From: Durusdinium trenchii | Lineage: Eukaryota > Sar > Dinophyceae > Suessiales > Symbiodiniaceae | Reading direction: 5' to 3' | DNA length: 64,000 bases | Assembly: GCA_963970005.1 (NCBI GenBank) | Contig: CAXAMN010003958.1 | Coordinates: 124,001 to 188,000 of the forward strand | Shown here: piece after piece, positions 1-12,608 of the stretch | How positions within the stretch are numbered: position 1 is the first letter of the stretch | How the letters are laid out: every line of letters begins with the position of its first letter | The notes under the pieces: generated by a model | The model's database searches: none | Told to the model about the DNA's origin: nothing | Seen by the model: the letters and a program-made list of their open reading frames with translations, nothing else | Program-made: the position numbers and the translations under genes

Positions 1-2600
1 CCAGCTCTTGCCCCAAAGGGCTGTTGATCCCGGCAGAACCACCAACACCCACAAGGTTGGCACTGGAGCCTTTCTCCTTGGCAGTTGGCGGCCGCTGCGC
101 AAACAAATGTGATGCATCCCACAAATGGTCAGGCGTTCAAACTGACTATGGTGGTTGTACGGCTCAAAGCTCAAAGGCCTTGGCAATCGGATAACATATG
201 ATAACATGAATCCCATTGTGCTGCTTCCAATCCCTTCTCCCGATGCTCTGGCCTACAAATCATGACGAGAAGCTGCGGTGGTTCTCAGGGTCTTCTGAAG
301 CACAGCCCAATCAGCCCAATGAACAGGCAAGGTTTTGCGTGGGCAAGTTGTGTGTCGTGCATCGTTGCGTCTCCCCAGCCCTCAGGTAAACACCTAATTA
401 ATTACCACAATAATCCATAATATTTGGTGACTGCTGCAAACTTTAGGGTTGACTCATGCAATTCGATCTGAACTGGGTGTTGAATAAGGTAAGATTACCT
501 CCCACCTCAAGCAAATAAAATAGCAATAAAAACAACAAAAAATAGACAGGCAAAAAATGGCCCATTCTCCCGGAAAGACCGCGGCCTCGCCGACCTCGCC
601 ACGAAAGAACCAAGTGTCCATGGCTTGCAGCTCTTCCATCAATGATGACTCAGGTGCTGCCACTGCGATCTCCCAACCCAAGCCACGCCCGCCGCTCGTC
701 CCGCTCACGATGCTGACGAGATGGCTGCCTTAAGCTGGTGCGCCAAGCGCACTGTTGTTGGCGCCGGGTGGTTGGCGTGCCCGAGAACAGCATCGGGGTG
801 AAATACATGAAGCTCAGATCAGTGATAGATCGGGTGGTGACTACATAGCTTAGCAAAACAACACTCAAATGTTTTATAAGAAGCTTTTGGGGTTTGGGAC
901 CACTCATTGTAGTTTCCTGTTGTTAGAGGGTGTTGCTTTATTCTGTTCTGGTAGGCAAGGATGCCTACAAATCATATTAAGTGTTCGTGTGTTGCTAGTA
1001 CCCACCAAGAAGTATTTCTGCAATCCATGTACATAGCCTAGCCAACGAAAGAATATGGTCCAGCATGTTGGTACGTACCATGTTCTCAACATGTCTCCAT
1101 TATGCACCTGGCTGGCATCATAAAACACAAGAATAACTGGTCTTTCCGAAAGTGAACACTTGAGAGGTGTCAATTTAAGGCCGGAACCTCACCCTTTAGT
1201 TGTATTGGATTTGAATGCATGCTGCATGACCCTTGGGCCATGGGGCGACTCCCAGCTCCGCTCAGCTCAGACCGGGCAACTCAAACTCACCCTTCACTTC
1301 CTTCGCCCCAGCTGAAAAAAACCTCATGAGTCATGAGACACACCAAATCCTTTCCTCCAAACAGACAAGCACCAACCGACCAGTACTGACCTGTTTATCA
1401 CGACGCAGAAACTGGCCTCCTTTCTTTTGTGTGTTTGCTTTCTATTTTCTTCGCTTGTCCAGAAACCTGTTACCGTCGCCCTCCCAAACCGTCCGCGGCG
1501 ACCGGTGCTGAACCGTCAGACGGGGCGGGCGACGATGGTTCGGCGACGGGGCGTGCAACGAAGTCCGCCCAGCGGACTGGCGGGGCCGAGTGGCTGGTTG
1601 GGCGATCCCAGACCACTGCCACCTCCTCGTGGCTATGGAGATGCTCCAAGTCTTCGTCGCCCAGGAGACGAAGCTCAAGACCTCTGGGAGTGTGGAGAGG
1701 AGTGGTGTGTTTTGGGTGTGGAGAGGAGTGGTGCGTGGTTTGGCCTTTAGGATATCCGCTTGGTATTGGTGTGTGTGTGTGTCCACCCCTGGACAAAGGG
1801 TTTTCCACCACCACTCCTTACAGGCAGGGGGTGCAAGCAGCCCATCCAGTCTTGCACCAACGAAGACACTGGATGTGTGCTGGTGATATCGATTTGGGAC
1901 GCCAAATCGACGTACCTGCGCCACAAACTGTTGCTCAAGCTTTTCCACTTCCGATTTGATTCATGGTGGTTTCACATGATACTTTCCCCGCCAACAGGTT
2001 TCCCACAGCCACTTTTGCAGCCGAGTTGCGCCGCTTCGTCACCGCAGTCAAGGGAAACAGCTTTTGTTCAAACACCTACAATTTTCTCGGACTTTCCGCC
2101 ATGCTGTTCCACCGCCATTCTTCCCAACGTGGTAACTGAGTTCACTGAATACAAGTGTCAGAGTGTGACTGAGGATCCGTGGAAAGGAAGAGATCCAGAA
2201 CAATACCCCTGAATTGCATGGTTTTCGAGGGGCGTGGTTCGTGAGTCTCTGACTCCCTCAGTTTCCCTTGAAAAAGAGGTCAACCTCTTTCCATCCAATC
2301 CCCAAAAAGTGTTTTTCAGGCTATCCACTGACTGGGTAGGGTCGTATATTCTAGGAATCAACATTGGTGTACTTTGTATGTGTTCGATAGCTCCAATGCC
2401 AGTTGTTATTTTTTGTTTTTTCTGATCATGGATGCAGCCTGCAGCATCTGCAGCCTGGCGGCTTCATGGATTCTTTGGGTTCCGATCGGCACCCCAGAAG
2501 CCGTGTTGACCCATGAAGCTGTGTTGTTCGTCCCAAGAACATGGGACATGACCCGATCAAAAAACGGGTTTAACAGAATTTAAAAAAGGACCCCCTAGTG
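1..2600. other. No recognisable gene
   Basis: No open frame here has recognisable protein motifs. A GC-rich patch at about 1480-1690 contrasts with its AT-richer surroundings. Its plus-strand frame is rich in Gly, Ala, Ser and Asp and could be a fragment of an exon, but no family is recognisable and no splice sites stand out. The longest frames are ordinary chance ORFs. Confidence 0.5.
1691..1736. repeat. Two-copy tandem repeat, period 26
   Basis: The 20-mer TGTGGAGAGGAGTGGTGTGT at 1691-1710 recurs at 1717-1736 with one mismatch. It sits at the downstream edge of the GC-rich patch and looks like a local tandem duplication. Confidence 0.8.
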
Positions 2601-2629
2601 AGGTGTCTAACCAGGGCGGGTGTCTATTC

Positions 2630-2805
2630 ATAGTCGACTCTGCTCGACTGGGGGGTCAGTTGACTCTGCTCGACTCTGTCTGGTGCTCGGTCACGCCTCC
2701 GGCCAGAGGCCTGGCGATGTGAAAAATGAGAGATGATGCGAGGTTGCAGAGTTCAAGTATAGGTATAGGTAGGGTAGGGTAGGGTAGGTAGGTAGGTAGC
2801 CGGTC
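2630..2805. repeat. Clustered short direct repeats and GGGTA/GGTA run
   Basis: The phrase GACTCTGCTCGACT occurs twice between 2630 and 2680. It is followed at about 2757-2800 by a run of GGTATA, then GGGTA, then GGTA units. The run resembles a telomere-like microsatellite but is not the plant/dinoflagellate TTTAGGG unit, so I read it as a simple repeat. Confidence 0.75.
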
Positions 2806-5270
2806 GGTTCCTAGCCAGGTAACATATGGTAGCATTCCAAGCTAGGTAGCGGGGATTTGGAACCAGGGAGATGGTAACCAGCTTGGCCCAAGGTCCGCGA
2901 GCCTATAGGGAGCGTTACTATCCCTTCCACATATTTCCCGCCCGGATGGGTCCCCCCAAAGGGAGAAACTAGAAACATCCTGCCTCAACATGAAGAATGT
3001 CTCCAGTGACGTTTTTCCAAACATAAAATTGCACATGCGGCACCAAGATGTACAAGTACCCTGCAGACTTGGGCAGTTCTGTCTGATGAAAAACGGCATG
3101 CAGCTGCAAGATGATTCCATCCTTTGTTTTTCCGGAGGACAACAAGTTCTCTTGAAGGCGAACAATTGGCAAAACTGACCAGCACTGACCAAGCGCCACA
3201 CGAACCTTCTTTTTGGCAATCCGGTAACATGCTACGGTATGCTCCTAAGCCGAGCAAGTTTCGATGCCTCTAGGAACTCAGGCGACTGTGTACCCCAATG
3301 GAAACCCAAAGCCTTTATAACAGAGCTTTTTGCGCCGCTCCGCCGATCAAATTGGTTGCAAGCGGGGAGAATTCTGATCGAGTGCCGTTCGTGAAGCCAT
3401 GTTTACTCTCGACTGTAAGTTGTGTCTTCATGTCTCCATCGTCAGGTTCTTTCCGCCTATGAAGCGAAGAGCTGCTCGACGGAGTGGTGCTCGCAGACCT
3501 GAGCCGTCTGCCGAACGAGTGGGACGGTTGATGACTTAACCTTGGTTCAAGCTTGGTGCATATGTGGTCTTCGCTCGCCATCCCGAACTGAGGACATTGG
3601 AATCAGGAAACACACAGGAATCTGGTTTGTTTCCTGTGATGGAAGTTGCAGCAATCTCTACACCGGAGAGTTTAGTTTTAAATGACCTCAAAAGGATTCA
3701 AAAGGGATTCGGTGCCTTGTTCAAATGGTCAGTCTTAGTTCTACCAGGGACAATGAATCCTTGTCACTGAGTGAACCCAGTCCCTCCAATGTGCTGAACC
3801 CACCAGGGATTGCAATCCTCCAGAATGCTGAATCTTGATTGATCACCTCAAATGCTAAATTCAATTGCAACGATCTTTAAGTCACGCATGAGTCTCCCGG
3901 CTCATGAACAACCTGGACGGTTTAAGGAAGAAGTGGTAGAGAGACAAAAACACATCTACTACCAGCACCCCTCTGACATAAAACTGCAAATTGCTCACGC
4001 TCCAAACAGAACACTCAGAGTCGTGGTTCGCTTCGCGTGACCACACCTCCCCCCCGGCGCTCGACGTCGCAGTCATCAGTCGTTGCCAAGTCTCTCCAGA
4101 GTATCAGTCTCCTCCTAGTCATCTCACCGGCATCGGCATCCGGAGGGAAGGTCTACCGGGTCTACCGCTCAAAATGGCCCTTCTGCGTGAGCGAATTCGG
4201 TACACCGATGTGGAGGGGTTTTTCCGATTTCGGTTCGTTTGGTCGGATTGGTCGGTGGTTGAGAAAGAACCCCCACGAAAGGCAACAAAGTCCGAGTCCG
4301 AAGTGCGCAGCATGGTACTGAGATGTATTGAGTCGTGAGGGCCCTGATAGGTTAAGTGTATCACACAAGCGAGTGTTCAAAGAAACATGGAATGGAACCC
4401 TTTCCCCAAACAACCCTTACCACCCCTTACCCCAAACCCTTAAAACAAATATGCACTCTGCCAAACAGACCAAGCCAACCTTGCCCATTGAACAAACCGA
4501 TCAGATTTACTCATGGCCTTACCGGGACGAATCCTGGTGGAAGTGGAATGGCTTGGCCCCGAGTTCGGATCACAAATCCAAAGACTCAAACAGGGGGTGT
4601 ACAAGCAGCATGCTCGAGTGATGACTTCAGTGCAGTGCAAATTGAGTGGCTTAGAAAATGTCACTGCGCGGACATGTAACTAAGTGAAGCAAGGTATTCC
4701 ATTGCCACGCCGTCAAGTGCGGAAAATAGTCTACTGAGTCATACTGAGGTCACTGGTCCTACCATGTCCTAACCATCACCATGCCAAGCAGTTCTGGAAT
4801 CCTGCAACAGTCAAGTTGTGTGTTCTTTATTTCTCAGGATCTGATTCACAGAACTCCTACCCCAGGAACCGTGCTCCTAGATCCCCAAACCGCCAGCATC
4901 TGACGTCCTCGGAGGGCAAGCGCAGCCAACAGGCCCGCCAAGGCGCAATCGGTGATCGCAGTAGCCACTGTCGTGGTACTGCGGAGCAGCGACGTGCGAT
5001 TCGCGATCGCGGCGAGCGCGGCACGGAGCGCGGCACCTCGGGTTGTCGCGACTGGTTCGACGTCGGGAACAGCGGAGACCTTTGACCCGGTGCAGAAATT
5101 GGAGATGGATGGGGACGTTGGAAGTGAAGGGACGGTGTATGTAGATGTCCTCAATCTACCCAAAGAAAAAAACACCCCGCTGTGACACCATGGCGGCCAT
5201 GGCCAGGATCTGACTCCTAGCGACTGCAACACGGCCACCAGTGTGGGACAGGCACATCTGGATGCATCTG
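2806..5270. other. No recognisable gene; one GC-rich patch
   Basis: No gene is supported. A GC-rich patch at about 4930-5090 reads as Ala/Val/Arg-rich protein on both strands, which is what biased composition alone can give. It could be an exon fragment, but there is no motif or splice evidence. Confidence 0.5.
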
Positions 5271-5339
5271 AACATATCTGAACTAATTGCGCTTATTGTA
5301 TAATATATTAAGCGCAATATATAGCAACATATCTAAACT
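5271..5339. repeat. Stem-loop flanked by 14-bp direct repeats
   Basis: A perfect 10-bp inverted repeat (ATTGCGCTTA at 5286-5295 and its complement at 5309-5318) encloses a 13-nt AT-rich loop. It is flanked by the direct repeats AACATATCTGAACT (5271-5284) and AACATATCTAAACT (5326-5339), 13 of 14 identical. The layout resembles a tiny palindromic insertion with duplicated flanks. Confidence 0.75.
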
Positions 5340-6677
5340 TTTCGCATATTATCTAACGTATATGATCGTATGATATTGTATAGGGTGCTCCATGTTTCCA
5401 CAAGCATGCAAGGGATGTGCCTAGAAATGGGACCTCTTGAACCCTCGGAATCCACATGCCTCGCCCGCCTATCCCAGACATCAATCTTTGGGGTGGGTTT
5501 GGATGCTGCTGCATCAGTTTCGTGTCTCTACCTTCTCAGGTTCAGTCACTGATCAGTCGACCGTGGCCGATATGTTCAGGAAGAAACACACACCTGCAAT
5601 CACCTGGATTACCTCTACTGGTTTCGTGGGCAGACGGCTTTCCAATGCTTCTCAGAAGTTGGTCTGCTGAGTGGGGCTCGTGCTCATCTTTACTCTGGAA
5701 CGGTTTCGTGGAGTGCACTGAGCCATCCATACGGGGAGTGTACCGCTGCCATCTCCGTCTGCCGCCTCTGCCGCTGGAGACGGCGAAGCTGGCTGCCTCA
5801 GGCTCCTGGTGGCACCCATGGGAGCAATGTGAAGAGTGCCTCTGTCGATTCTGTCGATTTGTTTATAAAGATATATATGTATATATATATAACTATAACA
5901 TATATTAATATTACAGTATTAATTATAATGATTCAGAATTCACCCAAGTAGAAAAAACACCAAAGGTTGGAAACAAGAACGTTAAAGAACCCAAAGCAAT
6001 TCAGAACATCCTCCTACCCGCTCCGACCAGTGATCACACTGAAAGAAATCCGTGCCTTTTTTCAGCACTCCCAACAATCTAGACTTGCTATTTCGGTCCC
6101 TGCAGCTCGTCTCCACCTCATCTGACCTCATACCACTTTCACCAATTCTCACTCATCTCCACCCAGTTCCCACCATCTGAAGACATTCCGAGTCTCGTCT
6201 TTACAGGAAGCGTTTCGCCGACCGGAGCTCCACCCGCGACGCAACGGCTCGTCCGGTCCACACCTGACCAGCCAGGACTGCTGCAGCACCCTGAACTAGC
6301 CTCATGTCAATCTGGACTGACATGGAGTGCACTGGACAGCCAAACTGATCACGGTTTGGTCCGCCCGAGAGCTCAGGCAGGAAAGAAGCAAAGAGCTTGA
6401 CGTCCCAAGGTCCTCAACTGCGTGACCAGCATTTGTTTCGCTCGCACGTGTGTGCTGGAACTCAGTAAACAATAGCTTGCAGCTTGCAGAGTGCTAGGAG
6501 GATCTAGAAATTGGTCCCAGGTGCTTGTGTTTTTGGCAAGTCTGATCGAACCGGAGCTCGGTCTCATCTGAACCGGATGAAAAAACGGTAGCAACCGTCT
6601 TTTTCCGCTTGAGCTTCACGGTGAACCAAAATGTGTAGTTTAGTACAGTATATGTTTGTTTTTTAAATCCAGGAACA
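5340..6677. other. No recognisable gene
   Basis: AT-rich stretches around 5340-5380 and 5860-5930 (including a TATA run) flank ordinary anonymous sequence. No supported ORF, RNA or repeat was recognised. Confidence 0.5.
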
Positions 6678-6797
6678 AGCTATATAGCTGGGGATCCAAG
6701 TACCTTCTCAAAAGGTGATTGGAGACACTGTTATGTAGGTGCCAGGAGGCTCCAAATACCTTCTGAGAAGATACTTGGATCCCTAGGGTATATAGCT
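6678..6797. mobile_element. Short inverted-repeat element, family A, copy 1
   Basis: The left arm (GGGGATCCAAGTACCTTCTCA, ending at 6710) and the right arm (from 6764, reading TGAGAAGATACTTGGATCCC) are near-perfect inverted repeats of about 30 bp around a 50-bp centre. The right end finishes CCCTAGGGTATATA, an end shared with the copies near 59300 and 63780. TATATAGCTGG occurs directly repeated at 6681-6691 and 6789-6799 and may be a target duplication. It has no coding capacity, and I infer a MITE-like non-autonomous DNA element. Confidence 0.7.
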
Positions 6798-9700
6798 GGT
6801 GGCTATTGATTCGCCTGCCACCAGTTCGCAAAGACAAGACCAGAATAGGCAACCAAGGGGGGAACACTCCAAAACTCTGAAAGGCCTTTTTGCTCATCAC
6901 AGCCTTCCCAGCCACTCACTCCAGAGCCGTTTGCAAAACGTTGTATACCTGTTCAGATTCATGTTTAGTGGGGTGTCCCCAATATGCAAAGAAAGCTTTG
7001 CGGGTTCTCCACTTTTCCTGGGTAGGACACCATCAATCATCGCAATGAATGCATGTTTGCTCCGCTTCGATTTCTTTGCAGACTGGATCTGATCCATCCT
7101 CTAGGTGTCCAGCAGTACTATATGGCCCAAGCGTTGCTTGTCCTCGGCAGGCACCTGCAAACTCACGCTGTGCATTCAAATTTGGAGTACCCACCAAGTG
7201 GTTCTTAGGACTACCCTTCGACCCCACATAATCCACAAAAAAGGAAACAGGTATGCTTCACATGGTCTGACCAAAAAAGCAGAGAATCCGCTGATCTGCC
7301 AAAGTCAAGTCTAGGTCTACACCTGTGGGTCATTGCGGGTCCTCAGAATCCTCTTCTCAGTGGGTCACCAGATACCAATCGAAATCCAGATTGACACCCG
7401 ACCAAGAAATGTGTCAGCGACACTGCGGGAGAGATCTGACCAAACTCCTCTTACAACAGTGTCCTCAGTGATCTCATTTGCGCAAATGTGTATCTCAGTA
7501 TCTCATCTTAATAGGTCTTTGATGGTCTTTGTTTTCAGCGGTCTTCAAGAATTCCCTGATGTACACCTGCCCAACCATGAGATCCAGGAACCAGCGATTT
7601 CAGTGAACCACCACGTCTCAATCACCCAAAGAATGCCCTTCAAATGAGAAGGGCTTGCGTCAGTGGTCCGGACCCCTGCTATCCCGACCACGAGACCTTT
7701 TTCACTGTCGTCTGACTCTCTGAGTGGTCGTCTGGTCAACCTTCTTCGTCCCTTTTTTCCATTTGCCCGTCATGTCACAGAGTGGGGTTTTCCCCAATCC
7801 CGGTTCGGTTCTCCACGAAACGATTAGCCGGCGTTTCTTTCGTTTCGCGTTTCTTCACATCTTCACCCCACCGGCGAGCGAAGCCTCGTCAAGCTGCTTG
7901 GGATCCATGAACTTCGAGCAACAGAGCTCCCTCAAGCGCTGGTCGATCCTCATCCGCTCGTGGAAGAGGACATTAAAGGGGACGGAGAGGACCAGAGAGT
8001 GGGGTTGACCAATCTAAAAGGAAGGGTTTGGCTGGAGATGGAGTTGGGTCGGTTTGATGGTCTAAGGAGAAGGTGCGACAGGTCTAAGGTTTGATGAGGA
8101 GACCAACGTATTTTGTTCTGAATCAATCTGCAACAAATGTTGTCAGACTCAACAGGTGTCATGCAAGACATTGAACAAGACATTGAACCGTGCTCTTGAA
8201 CAAACGCTCGGCCCCTGACCAAACAAGTGTAGCTTTGCCACCCAACATGAAGGTGTCGATAAAGTATAGAGACCAAAGAAGCGCTAGTGTTTGCAATCCT
8301 AGGAGACTTATGAAGAAGACACTTGTGTAATTTGAATTAATGTGATCCTTAAATATCTTGCCCTGCAAGCAAGAGAAATGCTGAGTTGTCCACATGTTCA
8401 AGAAGCTGTTGTGTGCCTGTCAGCTCTTGGGCATTTGGTTGTGACGGGGCACAAACTTGCAAGTCTTCTGATCACAAAGTTAGTGAAACTTCAAACTCTT
8501 GCAAATGGACTATAAACAATGGCATGATCCACTCTCATGGTCCGCTCGCGAACTTCGAAGCGGATGCACCATTGATATCATTTCATATCCAATGTCTAAG
8601 TCTATACTGTGCTCATGAAATATGTCAGGTCATTTCTCTTGTCAGCTTGATCTCCGTTGATCCGTTGATCCGTTCTCCGGCCTCGTGGCTCTGCGAGTGT
8701 GTCTTGAAGTCTGCCGCATCTGGCCGTTCGCGTGTTCGCACCGCGTGTGAACATGGTGCAGAACATGCTGCCCACGGTGCGGCCACGTCCGTCCCTGCGA
8801 CGTGCGTGCGGAAACCCCCAAAGGCGGCCAAAAAAGAACATGGCAAACAGCTTCATAGGTTGCTGGAAAAACCACCATGCTTTATAGAAAAAGCACAAAA
8901 AGAAGAGTACTGTACCGGTACTTCCATATGCCATCGTCGTTCGTTTCACCCAAAGCTGGATGTTGGGGGTCGTGGCTTGGCCAGGCGGCCACATGTGCAA
9001 ATCTCTGGGTGAGATGTTCAGCCCAGTTGCCAACAACAACCGGATCGGTGGTGAGAAAATCACCACCGATTCGACCTGCCGAGGCGTCGTAGCTGACGAC
9101 CGTAAGAGAAGGACCGTCCGACATGGTGACCCTTCTTTCTCCGTGACGGAGTACGGGGCTGTTTGGACGACAGGTTACTGTTCATCACTGTTCTTGATAC
9201 GATCTAGGCTGCTGGTCACCTATACAAAGCTTTCAACTGTCAAGTTCTTAGAATGCATCTTGGAGGAGTTGAGGAGTGAATCCCGGCAATTGGACCAGGC
9301 TTGATCATTGACATTCAATTCATTGACCCTCTTGCTGGATCTACCGGCGTTCTTGGCCCCCTGTTGCGTTGAGCGAAGGATTCCTGGATGCGGCGCCAAG
9401 TCAAGTGGTCATTGTCAGCAGTATCAGCGAGAAAAACCCATCTCTGGTATTGACAGCTGTTTCTGCGGTTTCTACTAGTAGTTTCCTATAGACCCCCGAA
9501 ACCAGCTGTCTACTAGTGGGTGTCTATGGCGTAAGATCGGAAGAGAAGGCACCACGGATCACGCGCCAGCTTGACCATCGCGGATGGTGAGCAAATGCTC
9601 CAGGCACAAATGCCTGGACCAACGTCCGAGCCCATGTTCCGGGACACTTAGGATGTATTGCACCGCAAGGGACGCAGGTGGAGGGACACAGGGCCTTCTG

Positions 9701-10568
9701 TTCTCTTCTGTTCCCATGGTCTAAAATGTCGCACCCTAGACATCTCAGTTGTCCTACTCTATGAATCCGGGCCCGGACCAATTGAAAGGGCGTGCCTTTT
9801 TTCGGGTCCGGACCCCTCTGTGTTTCGGTGAGACGACCAAAACCGACAGCTTCCTGGAAGCTCGTCGATTGCCGATCAATCATAAATACGCCCATTGACA
9901 TTTGAAAGAGACTCCAGTTACCCTAGGTGTCTACATGACCTGCAGTCTTGGAGTGTAATTGGCAAAGAATTGAAGGTTGAAGCAGGTTACCGCCGACCCC
10001 ACTCACCTTGCTTGAACAAATAGATTGCTTGGTTCATAATCTTGGACGCCGTCAAAAACTGTCATCAAGTTTAGTCTGTCGGGTTTTGGGAGGATGGGGT
10101 GCAAATGCTTCGCAGGAGACCTGGCGCCGAACTCAGGGTCAGCCTTCTTCACGTTGCGAGCTACGAAAACCTAAAAAGGAACTCGAGCGCTAGCAGAACG
10201 GCTTCCGCCCGACGCAAAAAAGAGCGCAACAACAAGTGCGCTGCCCTCGCCTAATGTCCCGCTGCGCTGCGGACACGTCCGAGGGCAAAGAAGTTTGAAG
10301 CTCGAGCTGCCGGGCGGTCGCCGAGCGGGGGGCAACGGAGCGAGGCAGCTCGACCAGTCAGGGTGAGGCCCTCCTGTTGCCTGGAATGCCTTCAAATGAT
10401 TTACCCGTCCTGTCGTGGTTTGTTTGGTCGGTTTAGACACACAGCCAATCACAGCCACATGTTAAATAGGGTTTTAGGGACCACCATCTTAGTTGTCTGT
10501 AATTACTGTACTCAAGAGTATTCTCTGCACATTGCTTGTAAGTGACAAGGTCATTTAGTGGTGTATCT
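6798..10568. other. No recognisable gene
   Basis: The longest frame, about 208 codons on the plus strand at 8386-9012, has no recognisable domain and mixed composition, so I do not call it. GGTCCGGACC-type palindromes occur around 9765-9815. The 17-mer AAATTTGGAGTACCCAC near 7175 recurs with one change near 27745, so at least one dispersed repeat fragment is present. Confidence 0.5.
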
Positions 10569-10602
10569 TGTGATACGTTCTGTGATACGTTCTGTGATAA
10601 AG
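10569..10602. repeat. 12-bp tandem repeat
   Basis: TGTGATACGTTC is present at 10569-10580 and 10581-10592, followed by a partial third unit. Confidence 0.85.
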
Positions 10603-12340
10603 TTTGATCAAGTGATTGTGATTATGCCAATGTCCAACTCCGGCCAAACCAACGCCTTGGCCGCCTCACAAAAAGAGATCCATAAGAACTTGCATGTTGG
10701 GGCCTGTTCTCTGCTTGAGGACATCTCTCAATTGGATGAAATGGATCCGTAATGAATCCGTGGCTCCAGTTCAACAAATCAATTCAATGGGATGTCCAGA
10801 AGCCGCCACCATTTTCCCTGAACAGGATGTCTGCTTTTCTCCCCCCCCCCCCACATCATGTGTTTTCCGGTTTTAACATGTTTAAACCCCAACATACATC
10901 AGCTGGATGTCCGGACCAGAGACGACCGGACAGGCGCTGGGTGGCCAGCCCCCCCCAAGCGGTTCCGGACCGCCGACGGGCAGAATTCACTCCTTCCCCC
11001 CGACTCTTCGGAACCGAGTTCAGCCGCGGTTCGGCCCTTCGCGAAGGCGCCTGCTGGGAGAGCAGACGCTTGAAAAAGGACTGAGCGCTACCGAGTAGCA
11101 TCGGAGATCCATTGGGCCTTCGACGAAAGCGGGACATCCTCCGCTCAGCTCTCGCCGTTCGCAGAAATTCGGCGACGAAAGGCATCGGATGACAGGTAAC
11201 AAGGAGGCGGAAACTGATATTGGGCGTCAAAGGTATATGGTTCCAAGACACACCCGGGTGTGTTCTGGCAGGTTGTCACCTGAGGTCGCCCAGCATTGGA
11301 CTGAAAAAGATTGGCCGAGAAAGGCGGCCAAACTGCCTGGGTGCCATCGTCTGCGCAAAAAGATCAACAAACCATATATCATAAATCTATCACTACCATA
11401 ATCTATCTTAAAGCATCAGCCAGGCGGTAACTCCGGACCCACATGGTGTCACTGGGTAGGCCATGAGCGAGACTTGATTTGAAGCAGTGTCTTTCAAAGC
11501 TAAACACCTCACACCTCCTCAATCAGAGCTGAGGATCGTGAGGATGAAATCGGATGAATGAACATCGTCCCCGCCCCAGCAACGGAATTTGCCCTAACTA
11601 TATAACCAACTCACCAACCTGGATTGAGCTATCCACCCCCACCCCCCCAGATCCGTCGCTTCCAGCCCTAACCCATCAGATCCCACAACACCGTGCCCCA
11701 AGTGGCCGCTTCGGCAAGGGCGGTAGCTCACACACCTGCCCCAACGCTCGACTCGCAGTAATGGGGGGCGCGTTTGTTCAGCGGGTGCACGGGGTCTGTT
11801 CGACGCGAAAGGAGTTTCTGCAACGAAACCAGCGTTGACGAAGATCCACCTATGTTGTCCCGTTGAGACACTGCACTGCTGTTGAAAAAACATGACAACC
11901 AGCTCAGAACAGGCGGTTCCTGAAACACAAAAGCCAAACAACTGCAAGAAACCAAGTAACTGCTATCTCAGTCTGCATCACTTCTGCATCACTTCTACAT
12001 GCTCAAACATCCCTCCGCCATCCTCCGCGAACCCCCCATGTCCCCAATTTTATGCGACCGCTCTGCTGGACGAGCGCTTTTGGTTGAGCGCTGGACCGGC
12101 TGGTCAGGTGGTGAGTTCAGAGATCAAGGCTCGATGTTGCTCCTGGACGCGGATGTTTTGGGCTCGATGAGTGACGTGGAAGTCTGAGGACCCCTCCAGT
12201 GGATGGAAGTTTCTTCCTCTTCACCTGCAGGTGACGGAAATATATGCAAGTATGCACAGGAATACCTGCGTTGCTTACAAGGATTTCTTCCATGAAGAGT
12301 AAGGATCCACGGACGTTACCTCCTGCTTTCGAATATAGTG
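10603..12340. other. No recognisable gene; GC-rich patches
   Basis: A GC-rich patch at about 10930-11190 gives Arg/Ala-rich frames on both strands, and a similar patch precedes this block at 10190-10350. Such islands could be exon remnants, but no frame carries a recognisable domain. Confidence 0.5.
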
Positions 12341-12459
12341 GGATCCATATGGGCACTGCACGAGGTTCGAACCCTTCAATCCCAAGCAGTTTGCCGAAAC
12401 AGCTGCGCACACCCAGTCCACGGAGTCTTGTTGCTTAGTCCAGCGCTCTGACTGAAGCG
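12341..12459 (-). other. tRNA-like / Pol III promoter-like fragment (SINE candidate)
   Basis: Read on the minus strand, the sequence CTTCAGTCAGAGCGCTGGAC resembles a tRNA D arm and 5' anticodon-arm strand. About 60 nt downstream is GGGTTCGAACC, which matches the B-box/T-loop consensus. The spacing is too long for a normal tRNA, the anticodon stem does not close, and acceptor ends do not pair. It is therefore not a functional tRNA. A tRNA-derived SINE head or tRNA relic is possible, and chance resemblance cannot be excluded. Confidence 0.25.
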
Positions 12460-12505
12460 GCTTCCAGACACTGAAGCAGGATATTGCAGGTGCTTAAAAG
12501 ATGAA

Positions 12506-12608
12506 CCAACTGCATTGGAGGACCAACTGCAATGGAGGACCCAAGAACCAACTGCATTGGAGGACCCAACATACTTTGTGTAATTGAACCAACTGCATTG
12601 GAGGACCC
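12506..12608. repeat. Four copies of an 18-20 bp unit
   Basis: CCAACTGCATTGGAGGAC begins at 12506 and recurs with at most one change at 12523, about 12548 and about 12589. The first two copies abut and the others are spaced by unrelated sequence of 7-22 nt. The unit contains the near-palindrome CCAACTGCATTGG, so each copy could fold. Confidence 0.85.

Noticed and set aside
2757-2800. Interstitial telomere repeat
   Set aside because: Units are GGGTA and GGTA, not TTTAGGG; a simple microsatellite explains it.
8386-9012. 208-codon plus-strand ORF
   Set aside because: No recognisable motif, Cys/Ser/His-rich mixed composition, no start context or splice support.
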